Shown here one piece after another: positions 8,622 through 21,174 of a DNA stretch of 64,000 nucleotides (the stretch's first letter is position 1; the number at the start of each line of letters is the position of its first letter). Under the pieces are notes generated by a model. It worked only from the letters and a program-made list of their open reading frames with translations. It ran no database searches and was not told the origin of the DNA. The translations under genes were made by a program, and so were the position numbers. The stretch comes from Pseudomonas viridiflava (GTDB lineage Bacteria > Pseudomonadota > Gammaproteobacteria > Pseudomonadales > Pseudomonadaceae): contig NZ_UUOC01000001.1 of NCBI RefSeq assembly GCF_900590755.1, forward strand, positions 248,001-312,000. The letters run 5' to 3'.

Positions 8622-9215
8622 TTAGTAATAAGCATGCTCTTTCTGGGTGTGGTCGGTGACGTCACGCACGCCAGTCAACTCGGGAATGCGCTCAAGCAAG
8701 GTGCGCTCGATGCCTTCGCGCAAGGTTACGTCGGCCTGACCACAACCCTGACAACCGCCGCCGAACTGCAGAACAGCGATGTTCTGCGACTCTTCCTCGA
8801 TCACATCGATCAGCGTGACCTGGCCGCCATGGCTGGCGAGACCCGGGTTGATTTCAGTTTGCAGGTAGTAGTTGATGCGCTCGTTGATCGGGCTGTCGGC
8901 GTTGACCATCGGGACTTTGGCGTTTGGCGCTTTGATGGTCAGCTGGCCGCCCATGCGATCAGTGGCGTAGTCGACAACGGCATCATCCAGAAAAGCTTCG
9001 CTGAAACCGTCGATCCAGGCCGTGAAACTCTTCAGACCAATGGCCTTGTCGTCGGGCTTTTCTTCGCCTGGTTTGCAATACGCAATGCAGGTCTCGGCGT
9101 ATTGAGTGCCAGGTTGGGTAATAAACACGCGGATGCCGATACCCGGGGCATTCTGCTTTTCCAGCAGATCAGCCAAGTAATCGTGGGCAGCATCGGTAAT
9201 AGTGATAGCGGTCAT
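8622..9215 (-). CDS. nfuA: Fe/S biogenesis scaffold NfuA
   Basis: A 197-aa NfuA. The N-terminal half is the degenerate A-type (IscA-like) domain (about residues 1-100) and the C-terminal half is the Nfu domain with the cluster-ligating CQGCG pair in [12 protein letters not shown] (about 150-160). NfuA carries [4Fe-4S] clusters to client enzymes and protects them under oxidative stress and iron limitation. ATG at 9215 is preceded by GAGGAAT. It is a single gene with its own terminator. Confidence 0.95.
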   Translation of the reverse strand: MTAITITDAAHDYLADLLEKQNAPGIGIRVFITQPGTQYAETCIAYCKPGEEKPDDKAIGLKSFTAWIDGFSEAFLDDAVVDYATDRMGGQLTIKAPNAKVPMVNADSPINERINYYLQTEINPGLASHGGQVTLIDVIEEESQNIAVLQFGGGCQGCGQADVTLREGIERTLLERIPELTGVRDVTDHTQKEHAYY

Positions 9216-9285
9216 GAAAATTCCTCGCAGACGTGCTGGCAGTTTACGCCAATCGAATGCATCCTACAAAGTCCTAGTATTTTTG

Positions 9286-10311
9286 TCAGGAAAGCACCTG
9301 AGAAGCATTTTCACCCCGGCGATTATCCAGCCAGCCCTTCATTCGGCGGTACAGGCTCTTCTCGATCCACTCGTAACTGACCCATGCACCCAAAGCAATG
9401 ACCGGCACGCAGATGGCAAATACCAGATACGGATTGAGGTTGTAATGCTGGGAAGCCAGCCAGCCGCCGTACAACACCAATACATGCAGCAGGTACACCG
9501 AGTAAGAGCAATCACCCAGCACTTTGAACACGCGATTGCCCCGGAAAAGCGGCTCCATGGCGATACACGACATAACGATCAAGGCACTCGGCAAGCCCCA
9601 GGTGAGCAACCGTTGGTTGTCCGCTGACAAGTAATGGATCGCCGTCAAACCGCAAGCAACCCCCAGCAGCGGCAGCCACACCCCCTCCTTGATCCAGCCT
9701 CGGCGGTAGATGATGCCGATGCCGATACCCAGCAAAAACTCATAGATGATGTCGTTGCAATAAAAGCGGCTGATCAGCCCCGAACGCGCGAGCACCTCGC
9801 ATACAGCAAACAGCGCAGCCGCCACGATCAACGGGCGGTGACGTTGTTTGAACAGGAATACTGTGGAAAACAGCAGATAGAAGAACATCTCGTAATTGAG
9901 CGTCCAGCCGACGTTCAGGGTCGGGTAAAGCCCGTACCCGCCGGGGTTTTCCGCCGGGATGAAGAACAGCGAAAGCATGAAGGTCTGCCAGTTGATCACC
10001 TGATGAGGCAGTAATGGCGCGGCGACCAACAGCAACAGGCCCATGGCCGCGGTGTAGAACCAGTATGCCGGGACGATCCGGATGATGCGGTTGAGCATGA
10101 AGCGTCCGGCGGGCATTTCGCTGTTCTGGGTAGAGAGAAAGATCACCAGACCACTGATGACGAAGAAGATATCGACGCCCACCGCGCCCTTGGTCACGAA
10201 GAACTCACCAATGGGCCCACTGGCGTGAAAATTGAAAAAAATCTGCATGAAGTGATGACACACCACGACCCACGCGGCGAGTGCCCGCAGGGCTTGAACC
10301 GAAATCAACAT
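9286..10311 (-). CDS. Acyltransferase family 3 membrane protein
   Basis: A 341-aa multi-pass protein starting MLISVQALRALAAWVVVCHHF, with the RALA and HHF signature of the OafA/Acyl_transf_3 family of inner-membrane acyltransferases that O-acetylate or succinylate surface polysaccharides and other acceptors. About ten hydrophobic helices can be counted, and the middle has the usual NPGGYGLYPTLNVGWTLNYE segment. No polysaccharide genes are adjacent, so the acceptor cannot be told. It ends 70 nt before nfuA on the same strand. Confidence 0.85.
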   Translation of the reverse strand: MLISVQALRALAAWVVVCHHFMQIFFNFHASGPIGEFFVTKGAVGVDIFFVISGLVIFLSTQNSEMPAGRFMLNRIIRIVPAYWFYTAAMGLLLLVAAPLLPHQVINWQTFMLSLFFIPAENPGGYGLYPTLNVGWTLNYEMFFYLLFSTVFLFKQRHRPLIVAAALFAVCEVLARSGLISRFYCNDIIYEFLLGIGIGIIYRRGWIKEGVWLPLLGVACGLTAIHYLSADNQRLLTWGLPSALIVMSCIAMEPLFRGNRVFKVLGDCSYSVYLLHVLVLYGGWLASQHYNLNPYLVFAICVPVIALGAWVSYEWIEKSLYRRMKGWLDNRRGENASQVLS

Positions 10312-10670
10312 CAGAAACCTCTAGGCCTTTGAACAACAATTCAGGTCGGCAAAACATTACGGCGAACCTGAACACTCAAGGCGTCGGACCGTTGTTTTTT
10401 AAAAAAGGTCGTGAGTTTCTGCTGTTTTCCGGTCAACGGTAGATGGCCGCAGGCCATGTAGGGCGTGGCTTGCGTGGGCGTTTTGATCTCAGGAAATGGC
10501 AAGTCCTCCAACGCTTTGGGTATGGTGGCCCGAAAGCGTAAGTGAGATGTGGGACCGGCTTTAGCCGGGAAGAGGCCGGTACATCCGCTACCTATTGGTC
10601 GACTGAAATGCCGCCTTCCCGGCTAAAGCCGGTCCCACGACGTCGATGTTTGCCCGCGCAACCAAAACCC
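10312..10670. other. Intergenic region between cti and the acyltransferase
   Basis: 359 bp without a gene. It holds a family A repeat at its left-hand (cti-proximal) end, and a TTTTTTAAAAAA self-complementary run near 10396 whose role is unclear. No convincing ORF or RNA was seen. Confidence 0.6.
10549..10638. repeat. REPIN-like palindrome, family A copy 2
   Basis: GTGGGACCGGCTTTAGCCGGGAAG and CTTCCCGGCTAAAGCCGGTCCCAC flank a variable centre; total length 90 nt. It lies about 30 nt past the stop codon of cti. Confidence 0.88.
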
Positions 10671-12974
10671 CTACAAATTCTCGTACCGATTCATATCCAG
10701 CACCCCTGCCTCCAACGGCGTGGTCTCCTGAATGTAGCGCTCCAGGTCATGAAAGTAGGTCCAGAACAGCGGGTGGCTGCGGCGTATACCCCAGCGTTCG
10801 ACGATCTTCTCAAACTCCGCCTGGTGCCGTGTTTGCTGCAACGCCTGGACGAAGGCTGGGATATCGCTGGATGGAACGTTGAACATGAAATTCGGGTAGC
10901 TACCCAACACGCCCGGATAAATCGTCAGGGTGTCGAGGCCCGGCTGATACCGGTAAGACTCACCCAACAGAAACGCCACATTGGAGTGGGCACGGTTGCG
11001 CAACAGGCTGTACATCATCCGCTTGCCGCTGCCGTCCTCGATTCGCAGCATGGTGTTCTCCGGCAGGTAATCAATCACTTTCAAACCCGCCGCCGGTCGG
11101 GACACCAGCTGGCTCAGCGACTGTTCAACCTGAGCAAAACTGTTACTGATACCGGCTCTTGAGCAGTAGGCCCCGGCGCAACGATTGATCGGATCCGGCG
11201 CGGCATTCAGCGTACCTGCACGCTCCACCAGCTTCAGGGCGAAATCACGCTTGGGGTCTTTCTCATCGAGCTTCATGCCGCTGGGCGTATCGTCATCGAT
11301 GCTTTGATAATCCAGCCACATCTTCAGCTTGCCGCCATTCTGATACCAATCGCTGAGCAGATCGTCGCGCTTGTCAGCGGGCATCAACCGCAGGAAATTG
11401 ACCTCAGCCCCGTTGCGAATCAGGTCGAAATACAGACGCGTTTGCACCTGATGGGAGATGTTGCCGTACACGTCGAAGTTCACCGCCAACTGGTAATAGG
11501 TGCGCTCCAGCAGCGGGAAATCGAACAGCCACAGGGTTTGCGGCACGTCACCGATAAGGCCCTTATTCACCGAGGCGCTGTCGAAATGGCGGAAGACGGT
11601 CAGCAAGGCATTGTCATTGCCCGCCCACAGCGTCGCCCAACTGGGTGGCGGTATCTCGGCATAGGCATCGCGGCGCAGATCTTCGTATTCATTGCGCTTG
11701 TCCCGGTAGCTGCGCCACAGGCTCAGCACACTGCCCACATCGTCGTTCTGCCCCGGCATGGCCAACAACGGCGTGGCAGCGCCACGGTATTCGGCATCGA
11801 ACACATAAAGGTCATGGGCGGGCTCTTGAAACAACACCCAGAACTGGTCGCGGATCACGTCCGTTGCGATTTGCCCCCGGCAGACCGGGCCGCGAATAAA
11901 GGTGCGCACGAAATACTCGGCGTTATCCAGCATGAACTGGTAGCGCGCCACTGCCGGGATGGCTTCGAAGGTTTCAAACGGATTGGCACGCCGCCCCGGA
12001 CCATAGCCCGGCAGCGCATCCACATGCCATTGGTTGCCATAGAACAGCTGCTTGACCCGCGCCATCTTCTGCGGGCCCAACCCATAGGTGATATGAGTCT
12101 TGTGCACGATCACGCCCCTGACGGGCATGAGTCGGTAATAGAAGTTGCTGCCAGGATCGTCATTGGGTCTGCGGGTGGCGATCAAGTCGATGGGCTGACC
12201 GCTGGGCGTGCGCGATCGAACCCACTGGAAGAAATGCCCCGCTTCGCCGCCATCAAAGTAGATGTGCGCCAGGAACAGATGCTCGTACAGCCAACGGCCC
12301 ACCAGCGCCTGGCTTGAGCCGGGCTGATTGAGCAAGGTCTCCCATTCGGTGATCTGGGAGATTTCCCTGAGTGAAGGTTGCTGCGCCGAGTCATCGATCG
12401 GGGCGCCAGCGGCAAACCAGCGTTGCAGGGTCTGGTATTGCGCATCGCTCAGCCCGGCAACGGCCAGCGGCATACCCTCCTGGGGATGCGCCTGAGCGTA
12501 GGCATTGAACTCGGCGGGTTGCGCGCAAAGATTTTCCCGGCTCATGCCAAGGGCGATTTCTGCCGGGACTTTCGCATTGGGCTCCAGCGGTGCGTTACGG
12601 CCCAACTCGATCATTCGGCTCATCAACGAAGCCTGGCTGCCCTGGGCATCCAGAACCGAGTAGAAACCCTTGTCCACCCAGGCCTTCGGACCGCTGGCGT
12701 CATAGAACAACCGAGTCGGGGCCTGAGCCACACTGCGCTCGCCGTCATAAACCGGAATCTTGCTGGCGCCCCGAGCCGCACCCTCCCCGGCCCCCAGGTT
12801 CAACTGGCAAGGGGCGTCATTGCAGGCATGGCACGCCACGCACTTTTCAGTGAGGATCGGCTGGATATCCCGAACGTAGGAGATGTTCGGCTGCTCAGGC
12901 TGACTGTCAGCCTGAACCTGAGATATGCCGCCTACCAACAACACAACGATGCTTATAAAGAAGCGACACGGCAT
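10671..12974 (-). CDS. cti: Periplasmic fatty acid cis/trans isomerase
   Basis: Cti turns cis-unsaturated membrane fatty acids into trans forms in situ, a fast response to solvents and heat in Pseudomonas. The protein (767 aa from ATG 12974, close to the roughly 766 aa I recall for P. putida) has an N-terminal signal peptide, MPCRFFISIVVLLVGGISQVQA, and a c-type heme motif CVACH near residue 45 in EKCVACHAC, as expected. The frame continues upstream only to a TTG at 13001, so the ATG was preferred. It is monocistronic and divergent from metH, with a palindromic repeat downstream. Confidence 0.93.
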   Translation of the reverse strand: MPCRFFISIVVLLVGGISQVQADSQPEQPNISYVRDIQPILTEKCVACHACNDAPCQLNLGAGEGAARGASKIPVYDGERSVAQAPTRLFYDASGPKAWVDKGFYSVLDAQGSQASLMSRMIELGRNAPLEPNAKVPAEIALGMSRENLCAQPAEFNAYAQAHPQEGMPLAVAGLSDAQYQTLQRWFAAGAPIDDSAQQPSLREISQITEWETLLNQPGSSQALVGRWLYEHLFLAHIYFDGGEAGHFFQWVRSRTPSGQPIDLIATRRPNDDPGSNFYYRLMPVRGVIVHKTHITYGLGPQKMARVKQLFYGNQWHVDALPGYGPGRRANPFETFEAIPAVARYQFMLDNAEYFVRTFIRGPVCRGQIATDVIRDQFWVLFQEPAHDLYVFDAEYRGAATPLLAMPGQNDDVGSVLSLWRSYRDKRNEYEDLRRDAYAEIPPPSWATLWAGNDNALLTVFRHFDSASVNKGLIGDVPQTLWLFDFPLLERTYYQLAVNFDVYGNISHQVQTRLYFDLIRNGAEVNFLRLMPADKRDDLLSDWYQNGGKLKMWLDYQSIDDDTPSGMKLDEKDPKRDFALKLVERAGTLNAAPDPINRCAGAYCSRAGISNSFAQVEQSLSQLVSRPAAGLKVIDYLPENTMLRIEDGSGKRMMYSLLRNRAHSNVAFLLGESYRYQPGLDTLTIYPGVLGSYPNFMFNVPSSDIPAFVQALQQTRHQAEFEKIVERWGIRRSHPLFWTYFHDLERYIQETTPLEAGVLDMNRYENL

Positions 12975-13151
12975 ATCCAGCGTCCAGAAGGTCAACTGCA
13001 AAGATGACTGAGGTGAAAAACCGCCGTAATTCTACAGATCAAATCAGCCGCCAACATGAGCGATATTCATGGCAAAGGGTTATCAACACTAAAAGCGTTC
13101 GGGTTTGCTATCATTTCGGCCTTTCTGTATCGACCTTTTCCAGGTAGCCCT

Positions 13152-16859
<3,708 letters not shown>

Positions 16860-16880
16860 GCCGGCCCGGAGACCGGAGCT

Positions 16881-16908
16881 GCAAGCTGCAACTCAGATTG
16901 CAGCTTGC
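16881..16908 (+). other. Stem-loop downstream of metH
   Basis: GCAAGCTGCAA-CTCAGA-TTGCAGCTTGC is a perfect 11-bp stem 22 nt after the metH stop. There is no T-run, so it may stabilise the 3' end rather than act as an intrinsic terminator. Confidence 0.5.
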
Positions 16909-16942
16909 CGGGAAGTTCTATGTTTGGCCTGCTGCTGATGAA

Positions 16943-17032
16943 GTGGGACCGGCTTTAGCCGGGAAAGCATTCGTTCGGCTGGAACAGATGCATTGCCTGT
17001 ACCGGCCTCTTCCCGGCTGTAGCCGGTCCCAC
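16943..17032. repeat. REPIN-like palindrome, family A copy 3
   Basis: GTGGGACCGGCTTTAGCCGGGAAA at the left and CTTCCCGGCTGTAGCCGGTCCCAC at the right, 90 nt in total, between the convergent metH and acyl-CoA dehydrogenase genes. The short companion repeat TCTATGTTTGGCCTGC lies just before it at 16917-16932. Confidence 0.87.
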
Positions 17033-17060
17033 AGGTTTGTGCCCGGTTCAATCACCCGCG

Positions 17061-18284
17061 TCACCCCCGCAGCATCTCCTTCGGCAAATACTTGCCAATC
17101 TCGAATTTGCCAATAGCGGCCCGATGCACTTCGTCCGGGCCGTCGGCCAGGCGCAGGGTGCGTTGCATGGCGTACATGTAAGCCAGTGGAAAGTCGTTGG
17201 ATACACCCGCACCACCATGAATCTGAATCGCCCGGTCGATCACCCGCAGCGCCACGTTGGGGGCGACGACCTTGATCTGGGCGATTTCGCTCTTGGCGAC
17301 CTTGTTACCCACCGTGTCCATCATGTACGCAGCTTTGAGGGTCAGCAGACGTGCCATGTCGATTTCCATGCGTGAGTCGGCAATCTTGTCGACGTTGCCA
17401 CCCAGGCGCGCCAATGGCCGCCCGAACGCGACGCGGCTCACTGCCCGCTTGCACATCAACTCAAGCGCACGCTCAGCCATGCCGATGGAGCGCATGCAGT
17501 GGTGGATTCGTCCTGGACCCAGTCGGCCCTGGGCGATTTCAAAGCCGCGCCCTTCCCCCAGCAACACGTTTTCGTAGGGCACCCGCACATTCTCGAACAG
17601 CACTTCGGCATGCCCATGGGGTGCATCGTCGTAGCCGAATACCGGGATGGGACGAACGATCTTCAGGCCAGGTGTGTCGGTGGGCACCAGAATCATCGAG
17701 TGCTGCTGATGACGAGGCCCATCGGGGTTACTCAAGCCCATGAAAATCAGAATCTTGCAGCGCGGATCGCACGCCCCGGAGGTCCACCATTTGCGGCCGT
17801 TGATCACCCACTCATCGCCCTGGCGTTCGGCACGGGCAGCCATGTTGGTAGCGTCGGACGAAGCCACGTCAGGCTCGGTCATCGCAAAGGCGGAGCGTAT
17901 TTCGCCCCGCAGTAAAGGCTCCAGCCACCGCTGCTTCTGCTCGTCGTTGGCATAACGCACCAGCACTTCCATGTTGCCGGTGTCCGGCGCCGAGCAGTTG
18001 AACGGCTCAGGGCCAAGCAGCGAGCGGCCCATGATTTCCGCCAGTGGCGCGTATTCAAGATTGCTGAGCCCTGCGCCTAACTCCGACTCCGGCAAAAACA
18101 GATTCCACAGCCCTTCTGCTTTGGCTTTCGCCTTGAGCTCTTCCATGATCGCCGTGGGCTGCCAGCGGTCACCCTCCGCCACCTGGCGCTCGAACACGGG
18201 TTCAGCGGGGTAGACATAACTGTCCATGAACGTGGTCACACGCTCGCGCAGTTCTTGAACCTTCGCAGAGTAAGCAAAATCCAT
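17061..18284 (-). CDS. Acyl-CoA dehydrogenase family protein
   Basis: A 407-aa flavin acyl-CoA dehydrogenase starting [20 protein letters not shown]. Seen are the [16 protein letters not shown] flavin/substrate loop (about 135-150), [13 protein letters not shown], the RVAFGRPLA block (about 300) and the C-terminal [20 protein letters not shown] signature. Family members oxidise acyl-CoA thioesters in the cytoplasm; its sequence resembles the ACAD10/11-type branch more than short-chain degraders, so the chain specificity is open. It is divergent from a LysR gene that likely controls it. Confidence 0.9.
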   Translation of the reverse strand: MDFAYSAKVQELRERVTTFMDSYVYPAEPVFERQVAEGDRWQPTAIMEELKAKAKAEGLWNLFLPESELGAGLSNLEYAPLAEIMGRSLLGPEPFNCSAPDTGNMEVLVRYANDEQKQRWLEPLLRGEIRSAFAMTEPDVASSDATNMAARAERQGDEWVINGRKWWTSGACDPRCKILIFMGLSNPDGPRHQQHSMILVPTDTPGLKIVRPIPVFGYDDAPHGHAEVLFENVRVPYENVLLGEGRGFEIAQGRLGPGRIHHCMRSIGMAERALELMCKRAVSRVAFGRPLARLGGNVDKIADSRMEIDMARLLTLKAAYMMDTVGNKVAKSEIAQIKVVAPNVALRVIDRAIQIHGGAGVSNDFPLAYMYAMQRTLRLADGPDEVHRAAIGKFEIGKYLPKEMLRG

Positions 18285-18456
18285 GTGGGGCTACCTTCTG
18301 AATGAGGTTTGTCAGGTCATAGAGGGATGCTAGGCCCGCAGGCAACATTTATCTAATCTATTCTCGGCGTGTATAAACATTCATAACCGATATATGATCG
18401 GCCCAACGCTCCGGCATGCGAGCGACAAAACAAGAACAGTAAAAAAGGGGCACGGC

Positions 18457-19386
18457 ATGAACCTGAGCAAGGTCGATCTCAACCTATTCATTGTCTTCGA
18501 CGCGATTTACACCGAAGCCAACCTCACCCGCGCAGGCCAGATCGTCGGCATCACCCAGCCCGCGGTGTCCAATGCCTTGGCGCGTTTGCGCGAAACCTTC
18601 AACGACCCGCTTTTTGTCCGTACCGCCCAGGGGATGGTGCCCACGCCCATGGCGCAAAACATCATCGGCCCGGTGCGCAATGCGTTGTCGCTGTTGCGGG
18701 TGTCAGTTCAGGAAAGCCGTATCTTCAACCCGTTGCAGGCCAATAAGAACTACCGCATCAGCATGACCGACCTGACCGAAGCGGTCATTTTGCCGCCCCT
18801 CTTCCAGCGCCTGAAGCGGCTTGCACCCAACGTCAGCATTGAAAGCTTCCTCTCCAAACGCCGGGAAACCACCAAGGAACTGGCGGCTGGCCGGCTGGAT
18901 TTTGCCGTGGATGCGCCGCTCAACACCGACCCACAGGTGCGCCACGTCAAACTCATGGAAGACAAGTACGTATGCGCCCTGCGTAAAGGCCATCCCCTCG
19001 CGGCCCGCGACGCCATCAAACTCGACGACTACCTGGCCATGAACCACATCCATATCTCCAGCCGCCGCAGCGGTCTGGGCTATGTCGATCTGGCGCTCGG
19101 CAAAATGGGCATTCAGCGCAAAATCGCCCTGCGCTCGCAGCACTACCTGATGGCCTCGCAGGTCCTGCAACAGACGGACATGGTCATGACCGTCCCGGAA
19201 CGCTTCGCCAAACGCCATGAGCTGCGCTACTTCCCGCTGCCGGTTCACGATGTACCCTCCGTCGAAACCCACCTGTACTGGCACGAAAGCACCGATCAGG
19301 ACCCGGCCAATCGCTGGATGCGTGAGCAGATGATAGAGCTGTGTCAGCAGGTGACGGCGCATGAGTTAAAGTTAGAAATAGCTTGA
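18457..19386 (+). CDS. LysR-family transcriptional regulator
   Basis: A 309-aa LTTR. The start MNLSKVDLNLFIVFDAIYTEANLTRAGQ with ATG 18457 follows AAAAAAGGGG, and the winged helix (about 7-65) has the usual QPAVSNALARLRE recognition helix. The effector domain covers about 90-300. The sequence style (DPLFVRTAQGMVPTP) is that of the LeuO/NodD-like subgroup. It is divergent from the acyl-CoA dehydrogenase across about 170 bp containing AT-rich TATAAACATTCATAAC, where its site probably lies. Confidence 0.88.
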   Translation: MNLSKVDLNLFIVFDAIYTEANLTRAGQIVGITQPAVSNALARLRETFNDPLFVRTAQGMVPTPMAQNIIGPVRNALSLLRVSVQESRIFNPLQANKNYRISMTDLTEAVILPPLFQRLKRLAPNVSIESFLSKRRETTKELAAGRLDFAVDAPLNTDPQVRHVKLMEDKYVCALRKGHPLAARDAIKLDDYLAMNHIHISSRRSGLGYVDLALGKMGIQRKIALRSQHYLMASQVLQQTDMVMTVPERFAKRHELRYFPLPVHDVPSVETHLYWHESTDQDPANRWMREQMIELCQQVTAHELKLEIA

Positions 19387-19440
19387 ACTATAAGACTTAA
19401 CTTACTGTTTAAAAGAACTAGCTGGAAGGATACCCATCTC

Positions 19441-19530
19441 CTGTAGGAGCGCGCTTGCCCGCGATAGCGATAATACAGCCGAAAAATCATCACCTGATCC
19501 ACCGCTATCGCGGGCAAGCGCGCTCCTGCG
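19441..19530. repeat. REPIN-like palindrome, family C copy 1
   Basis: CTGTAGGAGCGCGCTTGCCCGCGATAG on the left and CTATCGCGGGCAAGCGCGCTCCTGCGG on the right flank a variable centre of about 36 nt. Total length is 90 nt, the same as family A although the sequence is unrelated. Confidence 0.85.
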
Positions 19531-19600
19531 GGTGGGCTGTCTGACAGAGACGCGGCTGCAGGACAGAAGATGCTACGCAGCGAATAACATCCACTTCATG

Positions 19601-19618
19601 CTTGACGTTTACGTAAAG
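19601..19618. promoter_or_regulatory. Probable LiuR operator
   Basis: CTTGACGTTTACGTAAAG is an inverted repeat (arms CTTgACGT and ACGTaAAG with one mismatch) placed 43 bp before the MerR-type gene. It overlaps a TTGACG -35-like hexamer, with TAGGTT at about 18-bp spacing, the stretched spacing used by MerR-family activators. It resembles the TTTACGTAAA-type motif I recall for LiuR. Autoregulation and control of the HMG-CoA lyase are inferred. Confidence 0.6.
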
Positions 19619-19661
19619 GACGCCTTAGGTTTAACCCTTCGCTTCTCCGCCGAGCCTGTTC

Positions 19662-20063
19662 ATGATCAGCCAGACCTACAGCATTTCCGATCTCGCCCGC
19701 GAGCTGGACATTACCACCCGCACGATTCGCTTCTACGAAGAACAAGGCATGCTAAGCCCCGAGCGGCGCGGGCTGGAGCGCATTTATTCGGCCAGAGATA
19801 AAGTCACTCTCAAGCTGATCCTGCGGGGCAAACGTATTGGTTTTTCCCTGGCTGAATGCCGTGAGCTGATCGAGCTCTATGAACCAAGCGGCGGCAATCA
19901 CAAGCAACTGCACACCATGCTGGGCAAGATCAGCGAGCGGCGCATGCAGCTTGAGCAGCAACTGCTGGATATCAGGCAAATGCAGCTGGAACTGGATACC
20001 GCCGAAGAACGCTGCAAACTTGAACTGGATAAAAACAATACTAATCAGATGGTTACAGACTGA
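19662..20063 (+). CDS. liuR: MerR-family regulator of leucine/isovalerate catabolism (LiuR-like)
   Basis: A 133-aa MerR protein: N-terminal helix-turn-helix YSISDLARELDITTRTIRFYEEQGML (about 5-30), wing with RIYSARDK, and a C-terminal coiled coil (about 80-125, RRMQLEQQLLDIRQMQLELD). No cysteine-rich metal site is present, which fits an acyl-CoA-sensing LiuR more than a metal sensor. It sits 30 nt upstream of HMG-CoA lyase on the same strand and follows an ACGT-type palindrome. The usual liuABCD genes are not in between, so the leucine pathway is split elsewhere in the genome. Confidence 0.85.
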   Translation: MISQTYSISDLARELDITTRTIRFYEEQGMLSPERRGLERIYSARDKVTLKLILRGKRIGFSLAECRELIELYEPSGGNHKQLHTMLGKISERRMQLEQQLLDIRQMQLELDTAEERCKLELDKNNTNQMVTD

Positions 20064-20093
20064 TTCTCGAATCTTTCGAGATTGGAGGCTGAC

Positions 20094-20993
20094 ATGCAAC
20101 TACCTAAAAGCGTCCGCCTGGTTGAAGTCGGCCCCAGGGACGGGCTGCAAAACGAAGCCCAGATGATCAGCACCGCTGACAAAGTGCGATTAGTGGATGA
20201 CCTGAGTGCAGCCGGGTTGCGCCATATAGAAGTCGGCAGTTTCGTCTCGCCCCGATGGGTCCCGCAAATGGCCGGGTCAGCGGATGTTTTCGCGCACATT
20301 CAGCACAGCACCGACGTCACCTACGCAGCACTAACACCCAACCTGCGCGGCCTGGAAGATGCTCTCGCTGCCGGGGCCACAGAAGTGGCGGTGTTCGCCG
20401 CGGCGTCGGAGGCATTCTCCCAGCGCAATATCAATTGCTCGATCAGCGAAAGCCTTGAACGCTTCGCGCCGGTGATGCAGGCGGCCCGGCTGCATGGCGT
20501 TCAAGTGCGGGGCTATGTGTCCTGTGTGCTGGGTTGTCCTTATCAGGGTTCGGTCGCCCCCGAGCAAGTGGCAGCAGTGGCCAGAGAACTGATCGCCATG
20601 GGCTGCTACGAGGTTTCTCTGGGCGACACCATTGGTACCGGCACACCCGGTGCAACACGAAAGCTGCTTGAGATTGTTGCCGGGCATATCCCCCGTGGAC
20701 AACTGGCCGGGCATTTTCATGACACCTACGGCCAGGCGCTGGCCAATATCTACGCCAGTCTGCTGGAAGGCATCGAGGTGTTCGACAGTTCGGTCGCTGG
20801 CCTGGGGGGCTGCCCGTATGCTCAAGGCGCCACTGGCAACGTCGCCAGTGAAGACGTGGTGTACATGCTGCAAGGGCTTGAGATCGAAACCGGTATCGAT
20901 CTAGACCGGCTGATCAGCGCAGGCCAACGGATTTCCTCAACCCTGGGGCGGCCCAATGGCTCGCGAGTCGCCAGAGCACGCTTGATCGCCTGA
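20094..20993 (+). CDS. liuE/mvaB: Hydroxymethylglutaryl-CoA lyase
   Basis: A 299-aa HMG-CoA lyase that cleaves HMG-CoA to acetyl-CoA and acetoacetate, the last step of leucine degradation. It has the N-terminal VRLVEVGPRDGLQNE, the metal-ligand HFHDTYGQALAN (about 204-215) and the C-terminal signature SVAGLGGCPYAQGATGNVASED, including the active-site Cys loop. ATG 20094 is chosen because GGAGG lies 7 nt upstream; a TTG at 20082 is in frame but sits on that ribosome site. It is cotranscribed with liuR and followed by a Crc-type small RNA locus. Confidence 0.94.
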   Translation: MQLPKSVRLVEVGPRDGLQNEAQMISTADKVRLVDDLSAAGLRHIEVGSFVSPRWVPQMAGSADVFAHIQHSTDVTYAALTPNLRGLEDALAAGATEVAVFAAASEAFSQRNINCSISESLERFAPVMQAARLHGVQVRGYVSCVLGCPYQGSVAPEQVAAVARELIAMGCYEVSLGDTIGTGTPGATRKLLEIVAGHIPRGQLAGHFHDTYGQALANIYASLLEGIEVFDSSVAGLGGCPYAQGATGNVASEDVVYMLQGLEIETGIDLDRLISAGQRISSTLGRPNGSRVARARLIA

Positions 20994-21014
20994 ACACAAT
21001 CAGAGGGTGCGACA

Positions 21015-21066
21015 TGTTGTCACAGAGTGTTACCCTACGGCGCGACGCACGGAGAAACGGGTAACA
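21015..21066. promoter_or_regulatory. Putative activator sites upstream of the sigma-54 promoter
   Basis: TGTTACCC (21028-21035) and GGGTAACA (21059-21066) form a perfect 8-bp inverted repeat with a 23-bp gap, and a related TGTTGTC lies at 21015. They sit 85-135 bp upstream of the -24/-12 promoter, the normal place for an enhancer-binding protein. I recall TGTTAC-type half sites for CbrB, the activator of crc RNAs; the assignment is inference. Confidence 0.5.
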
Positions 21067-21149
21067 CGGAAACAAATGCTGACGAATGTTCACCCTTCGC
21101 TAAGCGCCCGATCTTTCCAAGCCCTTGATTTATAAGGCTTTGCCAAAAC

Positions 21150-21166
21150 TGGCACGGCTCCTGCTA
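21150..21166 (+). promoter_or_regulatory. Sigma-54 (-24/-12) promoter of the Crc-type RNA
   Basis: CTGGCACGGCTCCTGCT matches YTGGCACGNNNNTTGCW with GG at 21151-21152 and GC at 21163-21164, correctly spaced. Transcription should begin near 21175. Confidence 0.8.
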
Positions 21167-21174
21167 TATCTCAG

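Noticed and set aside
10393..10404. TTTTTTAAAAAA as a terminator or operator
   Set aside because: No stem with GC content flanks it and no gene end is close.
16881..16908. Intrinsic terminator after metH
   Set aside because: The stem is perfect but lacks a T-run, so I list it only as a stem-loop.
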